Positions 22,340 through 30,977 of a stretch of 64,000 bases of DNA are shown here, one piece after another. The stretch spans positions 620,001-684,000 of the forward strand of contig JAJHZJ010000400.1 in assembly GCA_023548195.1 (NCBI GenBank), read 5' to 3'. How positions within the stretch are numbered: the first letter of the stretch is position 1; each line of letters starts with the position of its first letter. The DNA comes from Bettongia penicillata ogilbyi. Lineage: Eukaryota > Chordata > Mammalia > Diprotodontia > Potoroidae. Under the pieces are notes generated by a model, which was not told the origin of the DNA, did no database searches, and saw nothing but the letters and a program-made list of their open reading frames with translations. The translations under genes and the position numbers were made by a program.

Positions 22340-22975
22340 AGGAAAGTTTAAATTCCACCTTCTCCTTTCTTGTGCCACTAGTTTTAAAAATCTTCCTTTT
22401 TATATTTCCTTCATATACTCCTATGCCTTCCATATACCTTTTTATTTACAGATCATAACACCCCTTTGGAATACATGTTCCATGAGGTCAGGAACATTTC
22501 TTTTTTGCCCTTCTTTGTATCCTTGTTTGTCCTTCATTCTTGAAGAGCTCCAGACATCAAGATGGTGACATGACTTGGAGTTGACTTTGATTTGAGTGAG
22601 GGAGGGCTGTGCAAGGTCACCAGCCTCACTTTCTGTTCCCCAGCCATCTGGGTCCAGTGGCCAGATGTTCATCAGGATGACTGGAGATGGTCCAGCATAC
22701 AATGTGAAACTCTGCCCATTTTAGGCTGAGGTATTATCAGATTCTCACTTTGAGGGAGATACACCCATTCAATGAACAGGCTTCTTTAAGTAGTTACTGA
22801 AGGGATGGCACCTTCAATAAATAAATAAATAAATCAAGCAAGGATGGAAATACCCTCAGGGTTTCTGGGTAAAAGGGAAATAGTTACTATTCAGTATCCC
22901 CAGGGCAAAGCACATAGTAACTGCTTAATAAATATTCACTTATTAAGTATTTGCTTAATAAATCCTATTGACTCA
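22340..22975 (+). mobile_element. L2 3' end split by a SINE insertion
   Basis: Left part (22340-22526) holds CATGTTCCATGAGGTCAGGA and TTTGCCCTTCTTTGTATCC, the penultimate L2 block. Right part (about 22890-22975) resumes with GTATCCCCAGGGCAAAGCAC and TAGTAACTGCTTAATAAATA, the L2 terminal block. The sequence between is the antisense SINE plus an (AATA)n run, so the L2 was present first. Confidence 0.7.
22527..22840 (-). mobile_element. SINE with RTE-like 3' tail, antisense, inserted in L2
   Basis: Plus-strand order is tail (TTGTCCTTCATTCTTGAAG), GTGAGGGAGGGCTGTGCAAG, GGGTCCAGTGGCCAGATGTT, CATCAGGATGACTGGAGATG and GGGAGATACACCCATTCAAT. It closely parallels 3606-3880, followed by an (AATA)n run at 22818-22836. 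The 86-codon minus frame inside it is a SINE shadow. Confidence 0.75.
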
Positions 22976-23084
22976 CTGACCCCCAAATAGAGTCATGAAA
23001 AGTTGAATGCAGCTGAAATGACTTAACCACTAAATGGAGTGACTACCTCCTGCCTACTGAATGGGCTACACAAGTGGAGAATAT

Positions 23085-23540
23085 TTGTCTAGCATTCCAT
23101 CAGGCTTCAGCATACCTTCCCATCCTGATCTCATACTACATATCTTCAAATCGTCTGTATTACTGATCTCCCTCATTCCGTAGACACATCCTGTATTTTG
23201 CCACTTCATACCTAAAACAGACCAAATTCTCCTGCCAGTAATGTTAATCTATTCAAATTTTTCAAGAACAGATTGAGATACCAGTTCCTCCAGAAGCCTT
23301 CCTTGGATGCCAACTTTCTTCAACCCTCTACCATAGCTCCCCAGGTAGGAGTAATAACTTTATCCTCTGATTCTTCAAGTAGGTTATTTGAACCTTTCCT
23401 CTGTGTAAGTCAAGTTCTTGTTTGTTTTATAATTGTGCACATATTCCTTTTCCCAACTAGTTTGCAAGGTATTTAAGGGCCTTGTCACCTTCAGTGCCAA
23501 GTTCAATGTTCACATAATTAATGATTGCTTAATGGAATGG
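23085..23540 (+). mobile_element. L2 3' end, long copy
   Basis: Holds CCTCCAGAAGCCTTCCTTGG (L2 signature), ATAGCTCCCCAGGTAGGAG, CCCAACTAGTTTGCAAGGTA, TTTAAGGGCCTTGTCACC and a terminal AGTGCCAAGTTCAATGTTCA / TAATGATTGCTTAATGG block. Confidence 0.75.
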
Positions 23541-24014
23541 AATTGACTAAAAGTAGTTGGTGGGAAAGGATTAAACATACTCTGTGGTATCATTCTTTTT
23601 TAAAAAATTCATTATCCATAGTGGAGTAATCTGATACACTTTTTAGATTTAGTAGTTGCTACTCTGAGTTACACTATTAATGTTTCTCAGATAAAAAAAA
23701 AAAAATCCCTGTCATACTCTGATGCAAATGGGCTACATTCACTTTAACAGTGTCCATTCTATTGTTTACAAAAATGGTAATAGTGCTATAGTCAAACATC
23801 TGATGAAACAATGCCAATTTTATAAGCATTTATCTCTTAAAATGAATGAAATTAAAATATTTTCTAGTTATCTTCATAGTCCAAAGGTTCACATTCTGAT
23901 TCAACTATAAGCATAAAACCATATTTACTATATATCGTTACATTTTTTACAGTTAAACAATTTTATTTATTTTATCATGGATTCATTTGGTGTCATTAAG
24001 TGATTTTCTATCCC
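23541..24014. other. Unassigned AT-rich sequence
   Basis: Includes an A run at 23692-23705. No gene or element recognised. Confidence 0.4.
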
Positions 24015-24160
24015 TTGTCTGGCCTAAATTAGCTGTGTGATCCCAGACAAATCAATTATTTTGTCTAAAATTCAGATTTCTCACTTATAAAATGGAAGTA
24101 AAGGAATCTGTGCTTCCTTCCTTTTATTTGTAGTGAGAATAAAATGATAATCCCTTACAA
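24015..24160 (+). mobile_element. MIR relic
   Basis: AATTAGCTGTGTGATCCCAG, ACAAATCAATTATTTTGTC, TTCTCACTTATAAAATGGAA and GAGAATAAAATGATAATCCC are the MIR core to 3' order. Confidence 0.7.
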
Positions 24161-25455
24161 ATCATAAATAATGATTTGTATATGTAGGATATATGACTAT
24201 ATACACTGCGTATGGGTATACATATATAATATGTTCAGTAGTTATTACTTCTACTAAACTAATACCAAGTAGTAAAAAATTAGCTAAACTGAACCAATTT
24301 GATTTTCACTAATTCGGGATTTATGGTCCTTTATATGGTGTTGGACTCAAATTTATCAGGGGCTGCTCTTTTTTTTTTTAATTTGCTTGACCAATTACCA
24401 GTATAAACAGTATTGTAGAAGACACATTTAAACTGTTGGAAAGAACTTTTTAAGAATGCAGAAGTAGACTTTTACATCCAAATGATATTTCAAATCATTC
24501 TTATGTTCCTAAAGTAAGGTTCCATGAAAACTTTTATAAGCTAACTTTGTTAGATCAATTTGATTTACTGTATGTATGTTAAATTAAACTCCATTTCCTT
24601 AAAAGTAATATAGAATTATTAAAAAATCCACACTTATTTTGAATAATAATTTATTCAGATACCAATCATAGTTCCTTAAGATCATAGCATTTTGAGCTAA
24701 AAAGGACTCACCGGTATCTCAGGTTCTTTCTAGAGCAATGATTCTCTAACTCACTAAGACATTCTATTTAAATTATTGAAGTTTTAATTGTAAGAACTCA
24801 TTCCTCTAAAATTACTGAAAAACACTTTTTCTTGGCCAAAAGCATACAATTTGACTAACTCATTCACTAATGACAACTCTTCTCTTTGCTTTGTGTGTGT
24901 AGACATTGACACATATTGATTTGGATCACTTATAAAAGTAAAAAAATCTGTAAGTACTCTCTGCTTTTCACTGTGAATGAATAATGACAAAGGCACATTA
25001 AGTGGTAATTTGGAACAATAACTGGAGTAAGGCTGTATTTTAATATGTCCTTGTCAGTGGTTATGGGGAAAGAGGACCTGAGATGATATTCTTTTTCTAC
25101 TTCATCATGTCAGTGAAGTTGTTATGAAATGCCCAGGTTAAGCCTCTCCAGTGCCTTGAGAGCAGTTTAGTAAAAATGCTCATATATTACTATAATTTTT
25201 TGTTCAGATGACAGAGATGTATTTTGAGAATACCCCTGTTTGCATAGTGATGAAGATAAGAATTTTTTTTAATTGAAAGATTTTATAAAGTGATGAACTT
25301 GAAGGTTATGGTGCTTTTCTCTGAAAAGGGAGGCTGTCTATGCATATATGATTAATTAGACCCTTGTTTTATTGAACCCCTATTTCATTCCAATCCATGA
25401 TTCCATGTGGGTAGTCATCATAAATTCTATATAATATAAACACTAGAGCTGTGTT
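24161..25455. other. Unassigned AT-rich sequence
   Basis: About 1.3 kb with AT-rich runs (24178-24235) and a T run (24369-24379). No gene. A weak SINE-like patch at 24680-24750 is too diverged to name. Confidence 0.4.
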
Positions 25456-25460
25456 GTAAG

Positions 25461-25550
25461 TTGGGGTCTGAGATTCAAATGCTGCTCCCCAGCCTCAGGG
25501 CTTTCAGTGGCGGGTGGGGCTGCTATTCAGGGTAAGATAAAATTCAGGTT
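25461..25550 (-). repeat. 90-bp inverted copy of a HAL1 5' UTR segment
   Basis: This segment is the reverse complement of 27142-27231 with one mismatch (89 of 90). The match starts and stops abruptly on both sides. It lies 9 bases before the LTR-like block at 25560. It could be an isolated L1/HAL1 5' UTR fragment, or a shared module of an LTR and this HAL1's 5' UTR. Confidence 0.9.
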
Positions 25551-25559
25551 GTAAGTCCA

Positions 25560-25960
25560 CTTGCTTAATCATAGAAATCTAACTAGCAGGGCTCCGCCCT
25601 TGTTTTTCCTTGTTATGGTGGCCAAACCCAGCATGGTCAGGGTGTCTTAATTACGTGGAAAACTCCTTAGCTATATTTGTGGCCCCTCTATCCCTTGTCC
25701 TCCTTCCATTGTTCAACATGGAGATATGACCATGAGCACTTGGCCAATGTGTGCTCATTGTCTTAGTAGGACCTCCTGAAAGGTAAAGGTAGGTCTGTAA
25801 TAGCCCATTTGCCAACCAATGGAATTCTGGATTTTGTATAGACCTTCCTTGGGGGTTAAGTTGCCAGTGCGTCAACCAATAAGATTCTGTATTTTCAATT
25901 TGCTTCACCTGTATTGTCCAGGTATAAAGTACTATAAAACTCAATCCTTTGAGGAAGGGG
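25560..25960 (+). mobile_element. LTR-like promoter block (putative solo LTR)
   Basis: Two 23-bp direct repeats, CAACCAATGGAATTCTGGAT-type at 25813-25835 and CAACCAATAAGATTCTGTAT-type at 25873-25895, sit 60 bp apart. Each has a CCAAT box, and a TATAAAG follows at 25923-25929. A third CCAAT is at 25744. Spacing and order resemble a retroviral U3 enhancer-promoter. No AATAAA follows within a short distance and no clear TG...CA ends were found, so this may be a truncated or different promoter. Confidence 0.45.
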
Positions 25961-26194
25961 GCAGGTCAGATTATGAGGTAGACATAGATCACTTAATGAA
26001 GTGCCATTGCTACCACATCAGTTTCATATTCTGTAGGTTGAACAAGTAAAAACTCCACATTGTAGATGAACAAGTAGTCACTTTTGATGATGTACTCGTA
26101 AAAATGCAGATAAGAGACTAAATCATAGGCCTTCTTACTTCTGGTATTTACACTTGAGAAAATGTCAATACTGATCACTTATTTAATTATGAGA

Positions 26195-26380
26195 AAACAT
26201 AGAACATTGGACTAGGACTGAAACCTCAATTTATCTTATCTTTGACATTTACCATCTCAGTAACCAAGGTTAGTGACTTCTTGAGCCCCTTTTTCTCAGT
26301 AAGGAAAATGAGGCTGATAACACTGAGGCTATCTGGACTCACCTCTCAAGGTTAACATCAGGATCATTGGCAGTCTTGCT
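26195..26380 (+). mobile_element. MIR/CORE-SINE-like relic
   Basis: GAACATTGGACTAGGACTGA head side, ACATTTACCATCTCAGTAAC core and CAGTAAGGAAAATGAGGCTG, CTCACCTCTCAAGGTTAACA end. Confidence 0.6.
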
Positions 26381-27320
26381 GTGGAAACTACATTACATTG
26401 GTTAACTATATGGAAAGAAATGATGGAAATTTAGAACAACATCTCTGCCATTTATTTTCTTGTTTCTACTTTTTAGAATTGATGGCTTTTTAAAAAATGT
26501 CTTCTCATCTTTATTCTTTCATTTTTTTTCTAATTTGATATTGTTTTTGACAAAATACTAGTAAATGATTTCAATTAACACAGATACATGTTTCATTTAT
26601 ATGATTCCCACATTAGTAACCAGCTCTTCACTTTTGTTTAAATATAGAATAATAGGGGGAGGAGCCAAGATGGTGGAGTAGAAAGATTCACATATGCTAG
26701 CTCTGAACCCACAGCCCACAATTACCTGTAAAGAGGAACTCCCAACAAATTTTGGAGCAGTGTAAGCCGGACAGCAACACAGTGGAGGAGATTTCTGTTC
26801 CAGAGAGCCCTGAAAAACCAGCACCAAAGGTCCGTCGCACACCTGACCTTGCCGCATGGCCCTGAGAGGAGCAGATCCGAGCAGGCTTCAGGGACAGAAA
26901 CTCGGGTAGCCACACAGGTCCCTCAACCCACAGGTGCTACAGGTCAGTGAGACAGACTTCTGGGTTGGCTGAGAAGGGAGGGGGCTGTCTCCATAACTCA
27001 GGCCCCCTTGGGAGGAAGCAGAAGGGGAAGTAGCAGCCAGGAGCTCCTGGAGTGGGAAGGAGTTCGGGTCCATTACTGAAGGTCTCCGCATAAACCCTCT
27101 GAGGGAAGGGAGACTGGGAGGCAGCCCTGCCCCCACCTGAGAACCTGAATTTTATCTTACCCTGAATAGCAGCCCCACCCGCCACTGAAAGCCCTGAGGC
27201 TGGGGAACAGCATTTGAATCTCAGACCCCAAGCACTAGCTGGGCGGATCTAGGAGGGAGTGGACAGGAATCTCAGAAGTCAAGTAACTGGCTGGGAAAGT
27301 GCCCAGAAAACGGAAAAAAA

Positions 27321-28390
27321 AATAAGACCATAGAAGGTTACTTTCTGGGTGAACAGGTGTTTCCTCCTTTCCTTTCTGATGAGGAAGAACAATGCTTATC
27401 ATCAGGTAAAGACATAGAATCAAGGCCTCTGTATCCCAAACAACCGAAATAGACACCTAATGGGCTCAGGCCATGGAAGAGCTCAAAAAATATTTTGAAA
27501 ATCAAGTTAGACAGGTGGAAGGAAAACTGGGAAGAGAAATGAGAGAGATGCAAGAAAAGCATGAAAAACAGGTCAATACCTTGCTAAAGGAGACCCAAAA
27601 AAATGCTGAAGAAAATAACACCTTGAAAAACAGGCTCACTCAAGTGGCAAAAGAGGTCCAAAAAGCCAATGAGGAGAAGAATGCTTTCAAAAGCAGAATT
27701 AGCCAAATGGAAAAAGAGGTTCAAAAGCTCACTGAAGAAAATAGTTCTCTCAAAATTAGAATGGAACAGATGGAGTCTAATGACTTTCTGAGAAACCAAG
27801 AAATCACCAAACAAAACCAAAAGAATGAAAAAATGGAAGAGAATGTGAAATATCTCATGGGAAAAACAACTGACCTGGAAAATAGATCCAGGAGAGAAAA
27901 TTTAAAAATTATGGGACTACCTGAAAGTCATGATCAAAAAAAGAGCCTAGACATCATCTTTCATGAAATTTTCAAGGAGAACTGCCCTGATATTCTAGAA
28001 CCAGAGGGCAAAATAAGTATTGAAGGAATCCATCAATAACCGCCTGAAAGAGATCCAAAAAGAGAAACTCCTAGGAACATTGTGACAAAATTTCAGAATT
28101 CCCAATTCAAGGAGAAAATATTGCAAGTAGCTAGAAAGAAACAATTCCAGTATTGTGGAAATACAATCAGGATAACACAAGATCTAACAGCTTCTACATT
28201 AAGGGATCAAAGGACATGGAATATGGTATTCCAGAAGTCAAAGAACTAGGACTAAAACCAAGAATCACCTACCCAGCAAAACTGAGTATAATACTTCAGG
28301 GGAAAAAATGGTCTTTCAATGAAATTGAGGACTTTCAAATATCCTTGATGAAAAGAAAATTTGACTTTCAAACACAAGAATGAGAAGAAG
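27321..28390 (+). pseudogene. HAL1/L1 ORF1 protein relic
   Basis: L1 ORF1p is an RNA-binding trimer with a coiled coil, an RRM and a C-terminal domain. Here the N-terminal motif NKTIEGYF lies at 27321-27344 in a different frame. The main open frame runs 27473-28039 (188 codons). It has a heptad-rich coiled coil (about residues 1-135, repeated LKNRLTQVAKEVQKANEE and SRISQMEKEVQKLTEE segments), then the RRM start (RRENLKIMGLPE). A stop follows after EGIHQ. The C-terminal part continues in another frame at 28153-28383 (NTRSNSFYIKGSKDMEYG, then ELGLKPRITYPAKLS). Five residues (PELNR position) present in the minus copy are missing after LMKR. Met at 27473 is probably internal to the original protein. 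Non-functional. Confidence 0.85.
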
Positions 28391-28408
28391 CATGAAAAAG
28401 TAAACAGC

Positions 28409-28440
28409 AAACAGTTCACCTTACCAAAGGTGAACTGTTT
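28409..28440 (+). other. Perfect 14-bp foldback hairpin after ORF1
   Basis: Arms 28409-28422 and 28427-28440 are exact reverse complements with a 4-base ACCA loop. The minus HAL1 copy has only the right-arm sequence (as AGTTGAACTATTTACATTCC) at this site, so the left arm seems to be a local templated inversion. Confidence 0.85.
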
Positions 28441-28511
28441 ATATTCCTACATGGAAAGACAATATTTGTAACTTTTGAAACTTTACAGTATCTGGGTAGG
28501 TGGTGGGATTA

Positions 28512-28575
28512 CACACACACATACACAGACACACACACACACACAGACAGGTGTGTGGACACACATACACACATG
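28512..28575. repeat. (CA)n-rich microsatellite within HAL1 3' UTR
   Basis: ACAC runs interrupted by ACAG and ATACAC. Not seen at the equivalent place in the minus copy, so it expanded or was acquired in this copy. Confidence 0.85.
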
Positions 28576-29076
28576 CACGCAAACACAGAGACAGAGAGCA
28601 CAGTGTGAATTGAATAGGATGGGATCATAGCTTAAAAAAAATTAAGGTAAATGTATAAGAGAAATGTATTGGAAGGACAGAGGGTGAAATGGAATGCGGC
28701 AAATTATGTCTCATAGAAGAGGCAAGCAGGAGACTTTTTAGGGGAGCTGAGAAAAAAACATGGTTTACTCTCATCACATTCTACTAAAGGAAGGAATAAA
28801 ATGCACACTCTTTTTGGTATGAAAACCTATCTTACAATACAGGAAAGTGTGGGAGAAGAAGATAGAGGGGATGATGGAAGGGAGGGCAATGGGAGAAGGG
28901 AGCAACTTAAAGTCAACACTCTTGGGGAGGGACAGGATCAAAAGACAGAATAGAAACAATGGGGGGCAGGATAGGATGGAGGGAAATATAGTTAGTCTTA
29001 CACAACATGACTATTATGGAAGTCATTTGCAAAACTACACAGATATGGCCTATATTGAATTGCCTGCCTTCCCAAA

Positions 29077-29104
29077 GGGAATGGGTGGGGAGGGAGGGAT
29101 GGGG
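29077..29104 (+). other. G-quadruplex-type G-run cluster in HAL1 3' UTR
   Basis: Six G runs of three to four separated by 1-3 bases (GGGTGGGGAGGGAGGG core). A second cluster lies at 29304-29331. The minus copy has GGGGTGGGGGGAGGGG in its own sense at about 31064-31084. Confidence 0.7.
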
Positions 29105-29415
29105 AGAATTTGGAACTCAAAGTTTTAGGAACAACTGTTGAGTATTGTTCTTGCTACTAGGAAATAAGAAATACAGTTAATGAGGAATAGAAAGTTATCT
29201 GGCCCTACAGGACAAAAGAGAAGATGGGGACAAGGGAAGGGAGGGATGATAGAAGAGAGGGAAGATTGGTGATAGGGGAAATTAGAATGCTAGGTGCATT
29301 GGGGTATGGGGAGGGGACAAATGGGGAGAAAATTTGGAATCCAAAATTTTGTGAAAATGAATGTAAAAAGTTAAATAAATAAATTTATATTAGAAAAAAT
29401 AAATATAGAATAATA

Positions 29416-29935
29416 ATAAGAATGATTATTTTTATTAATAAGTATGGAACGTTGATGTTTAGGGATGTCCATCCTTCTTGTGGAAGAAAATATTCATGAA
29501 CATAATTGGAAGGCTTCTGAGCAGTTCCTAAGCTTTTTATTCTTTTTCATTTCTCAAAACTGAGGCATGTTTTGAAAAAACTTTTAACTCTTCTACAATC
29601 CTTTTACTCTGATAATACTGTGTGTGAAACCATGTGCTGCCTTGGATTGGATGATCCTGTCAAGTATTCAACAATAATATATTTCGCCATATAATCTTCA
29701 GTTACCTTCTCGGTAATGTTTTTGCTTATGAATAACCACCATAAGATAAAATAACTAAGATTCCCATGGAATGATATTTCTTTATTATCTTTAAGCACTA
29801 GGTGAAACTAACTCAACCAACTTCTTTTTATTAAAATCTACTTTAAGTCAATCTAGATGACTAATTTCCTATTTTTTATCTGGTTTTATTTATTTTGCTA
29901 TCAATATTAAAGTGGTTCCTTTCTTTAGATAAAAT
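29416..29935. other. Unassigned AT-rich sequence
   Basis: No gene or named repeat between the HAL1 and a SINE pair. Confidence 0.4.
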
Positions 29936-29939
29936 ATAA

Positions 29940-30210
29940 ATGTGTAGATGGTTTAGTGAATAAATCACTGGGCCTGGAATCAAGAAGACATGAGTTCAAC
30001 TTTAGTCTCTAATACTTACTAACTGTGTGACCCTGGACAAGTCACTTAGCTTCTATTTGTCTCAGCTTCCTCTTCCATATAATCAAATAATAATAGTATC
30101 TATTTCCCAAGGTTATTGTAAGGATCTCATGAGTTTGGAAAATGCTTAATATATAGCAAATATTACATAAATGGTATTATTATTATTAACAATAATAAAC
30201 TTACCTCAAA
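29940..30210 (+). mobile_element. MIR/CORE-SINE with tRNA-like head
   Basis: Head GATGGTTTAGTGAATAAATC, TGGAATCAAGAAGACATGAG, B-box AGTTCAACTTTAG, core AACTGTGTGACCCTGGACAA and GTCACTTAGC, 3' part TATTTCCCAAGGTTATTGTA and an (ATT)n tail. Near full length. Confidence 0.8.
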
Positions 30211-30234
30211 TATTTATTATTTAAAGGACAGTGT

Positions 30235-30480
30235 GGCAGAGTATATGGTGTAATGGACTGAGAGATAGGAAGAACATACTGATAGGTTCAAATGCTATCT
30301 CATATATTTACAAGCAATGTGACTGAACATGTCAATGAATGTTGCCTAACCTCACTTACATTATCTTTGAAAGAACTGTACCTGCTTCACAGGAATTCTG
30401 TAAGGCCTAAATGGAGTCATAAAGGGGGAAGCACTTGGCATGCCCTAAAGTGCTATAAAAATTATTAGCTGTCCTATTCT
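30235..30480 (+). mobile_element. Second CORE-SINE, same orientation
   Basis: GTGTAATGGACTGAGAGATA head, TGATAGGTTCAAATGCTATC B-box, AATGTGACTGAACATGTCA core, ending AAAGTGCTATAAAAATTATT. It follows the previous SINE in the same orientation but is more diverged. Confidence 0.65.
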
Positions 30481-30739
30481 ATTTCTGAATCTCATGAATA
30501 AATATTCATGGATAGCCTAAAAAGTCATAAGTATAAAAAGAAAGCAAAAAGAAATATGTGCTCTGTACCATCTACTGCCCCCTTTTTGTGCCACTCACGA
30601 AAGAAGTAAAGGAAGCTACAGAAAATTGAGCTCCATACATTTATTTATCTCATGGGTTGCAATGACCACAAAATTCATCATCTGATAGTTAACCTATTGG
30701 TAAAGAGCCTTCCTGTACTTAGCTAAGTTTTTTTTTTTA

Positions 30740-30825
30740 AATTTTATTTATTTATTTGATCCAAAGCATTTAGCGTAATTCCTCTCACATAGAAGATAGT
30801 TAATAAATGCCTACTGACGAACTAA
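30740..30825 (+). mobile_element. L2 3' terminal fragment
   Basis: TTAGCGTAATTCCTCTCACA and GAAGATAGTTAATAAATGCC form the L2 end block. Confidence 0.5.
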
Positions 30826-30977
30826 TTGTATGAGTCTGGAACTCTGTCCATATCTAGAATCATAACTGAAGCCTTACTGGGACTTATATTCCATTAACAT
30901 ACACTTTGAGAACCCAGAGTTACCTCTAAGTCATGTTGGGGCAAAGAAACCTAAACAGTTAAGTTGTAAGTGCATTG

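Larger units (their letters stand above)
26639..29415 (+). mobile_element. HAL1-type (ORF1-only) L1 element, full length, with 16-bp TSD
   Basis: The element spans 26655-29399 and is flanked by perfect copies of TAAATATAGAATAATA at 26639-26654 and 29400-29415. It begins GGGGGAGGAGCCAAGATGG, the L1-type 5' end. A roughly 650-bp 5' UTR and an ORF1 relic (27321-28390) follow, then about 1 kb of purine-rich 3' UTR, ending in an A/T-rich tail (AATAAATAAATTTATATTAG). No ORF2 sequence lies between ORF1 and the 3' UTR. The same layout in the copy at 30978-33606 argues for a true half-L1 lineage rather than a one-off deletion. It would have been mobilised in trans by L1 ORF2p (known for HAL1-like elements; inference here). 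Confidence 0.88.

Noticed and set aside
26655..29399. Full-length autonomous L1
   Set aside because: No endonuclease or reverse transcriptase sequence between ORF1 and the 3' UTR, and ORF1 is itself frameshifted.
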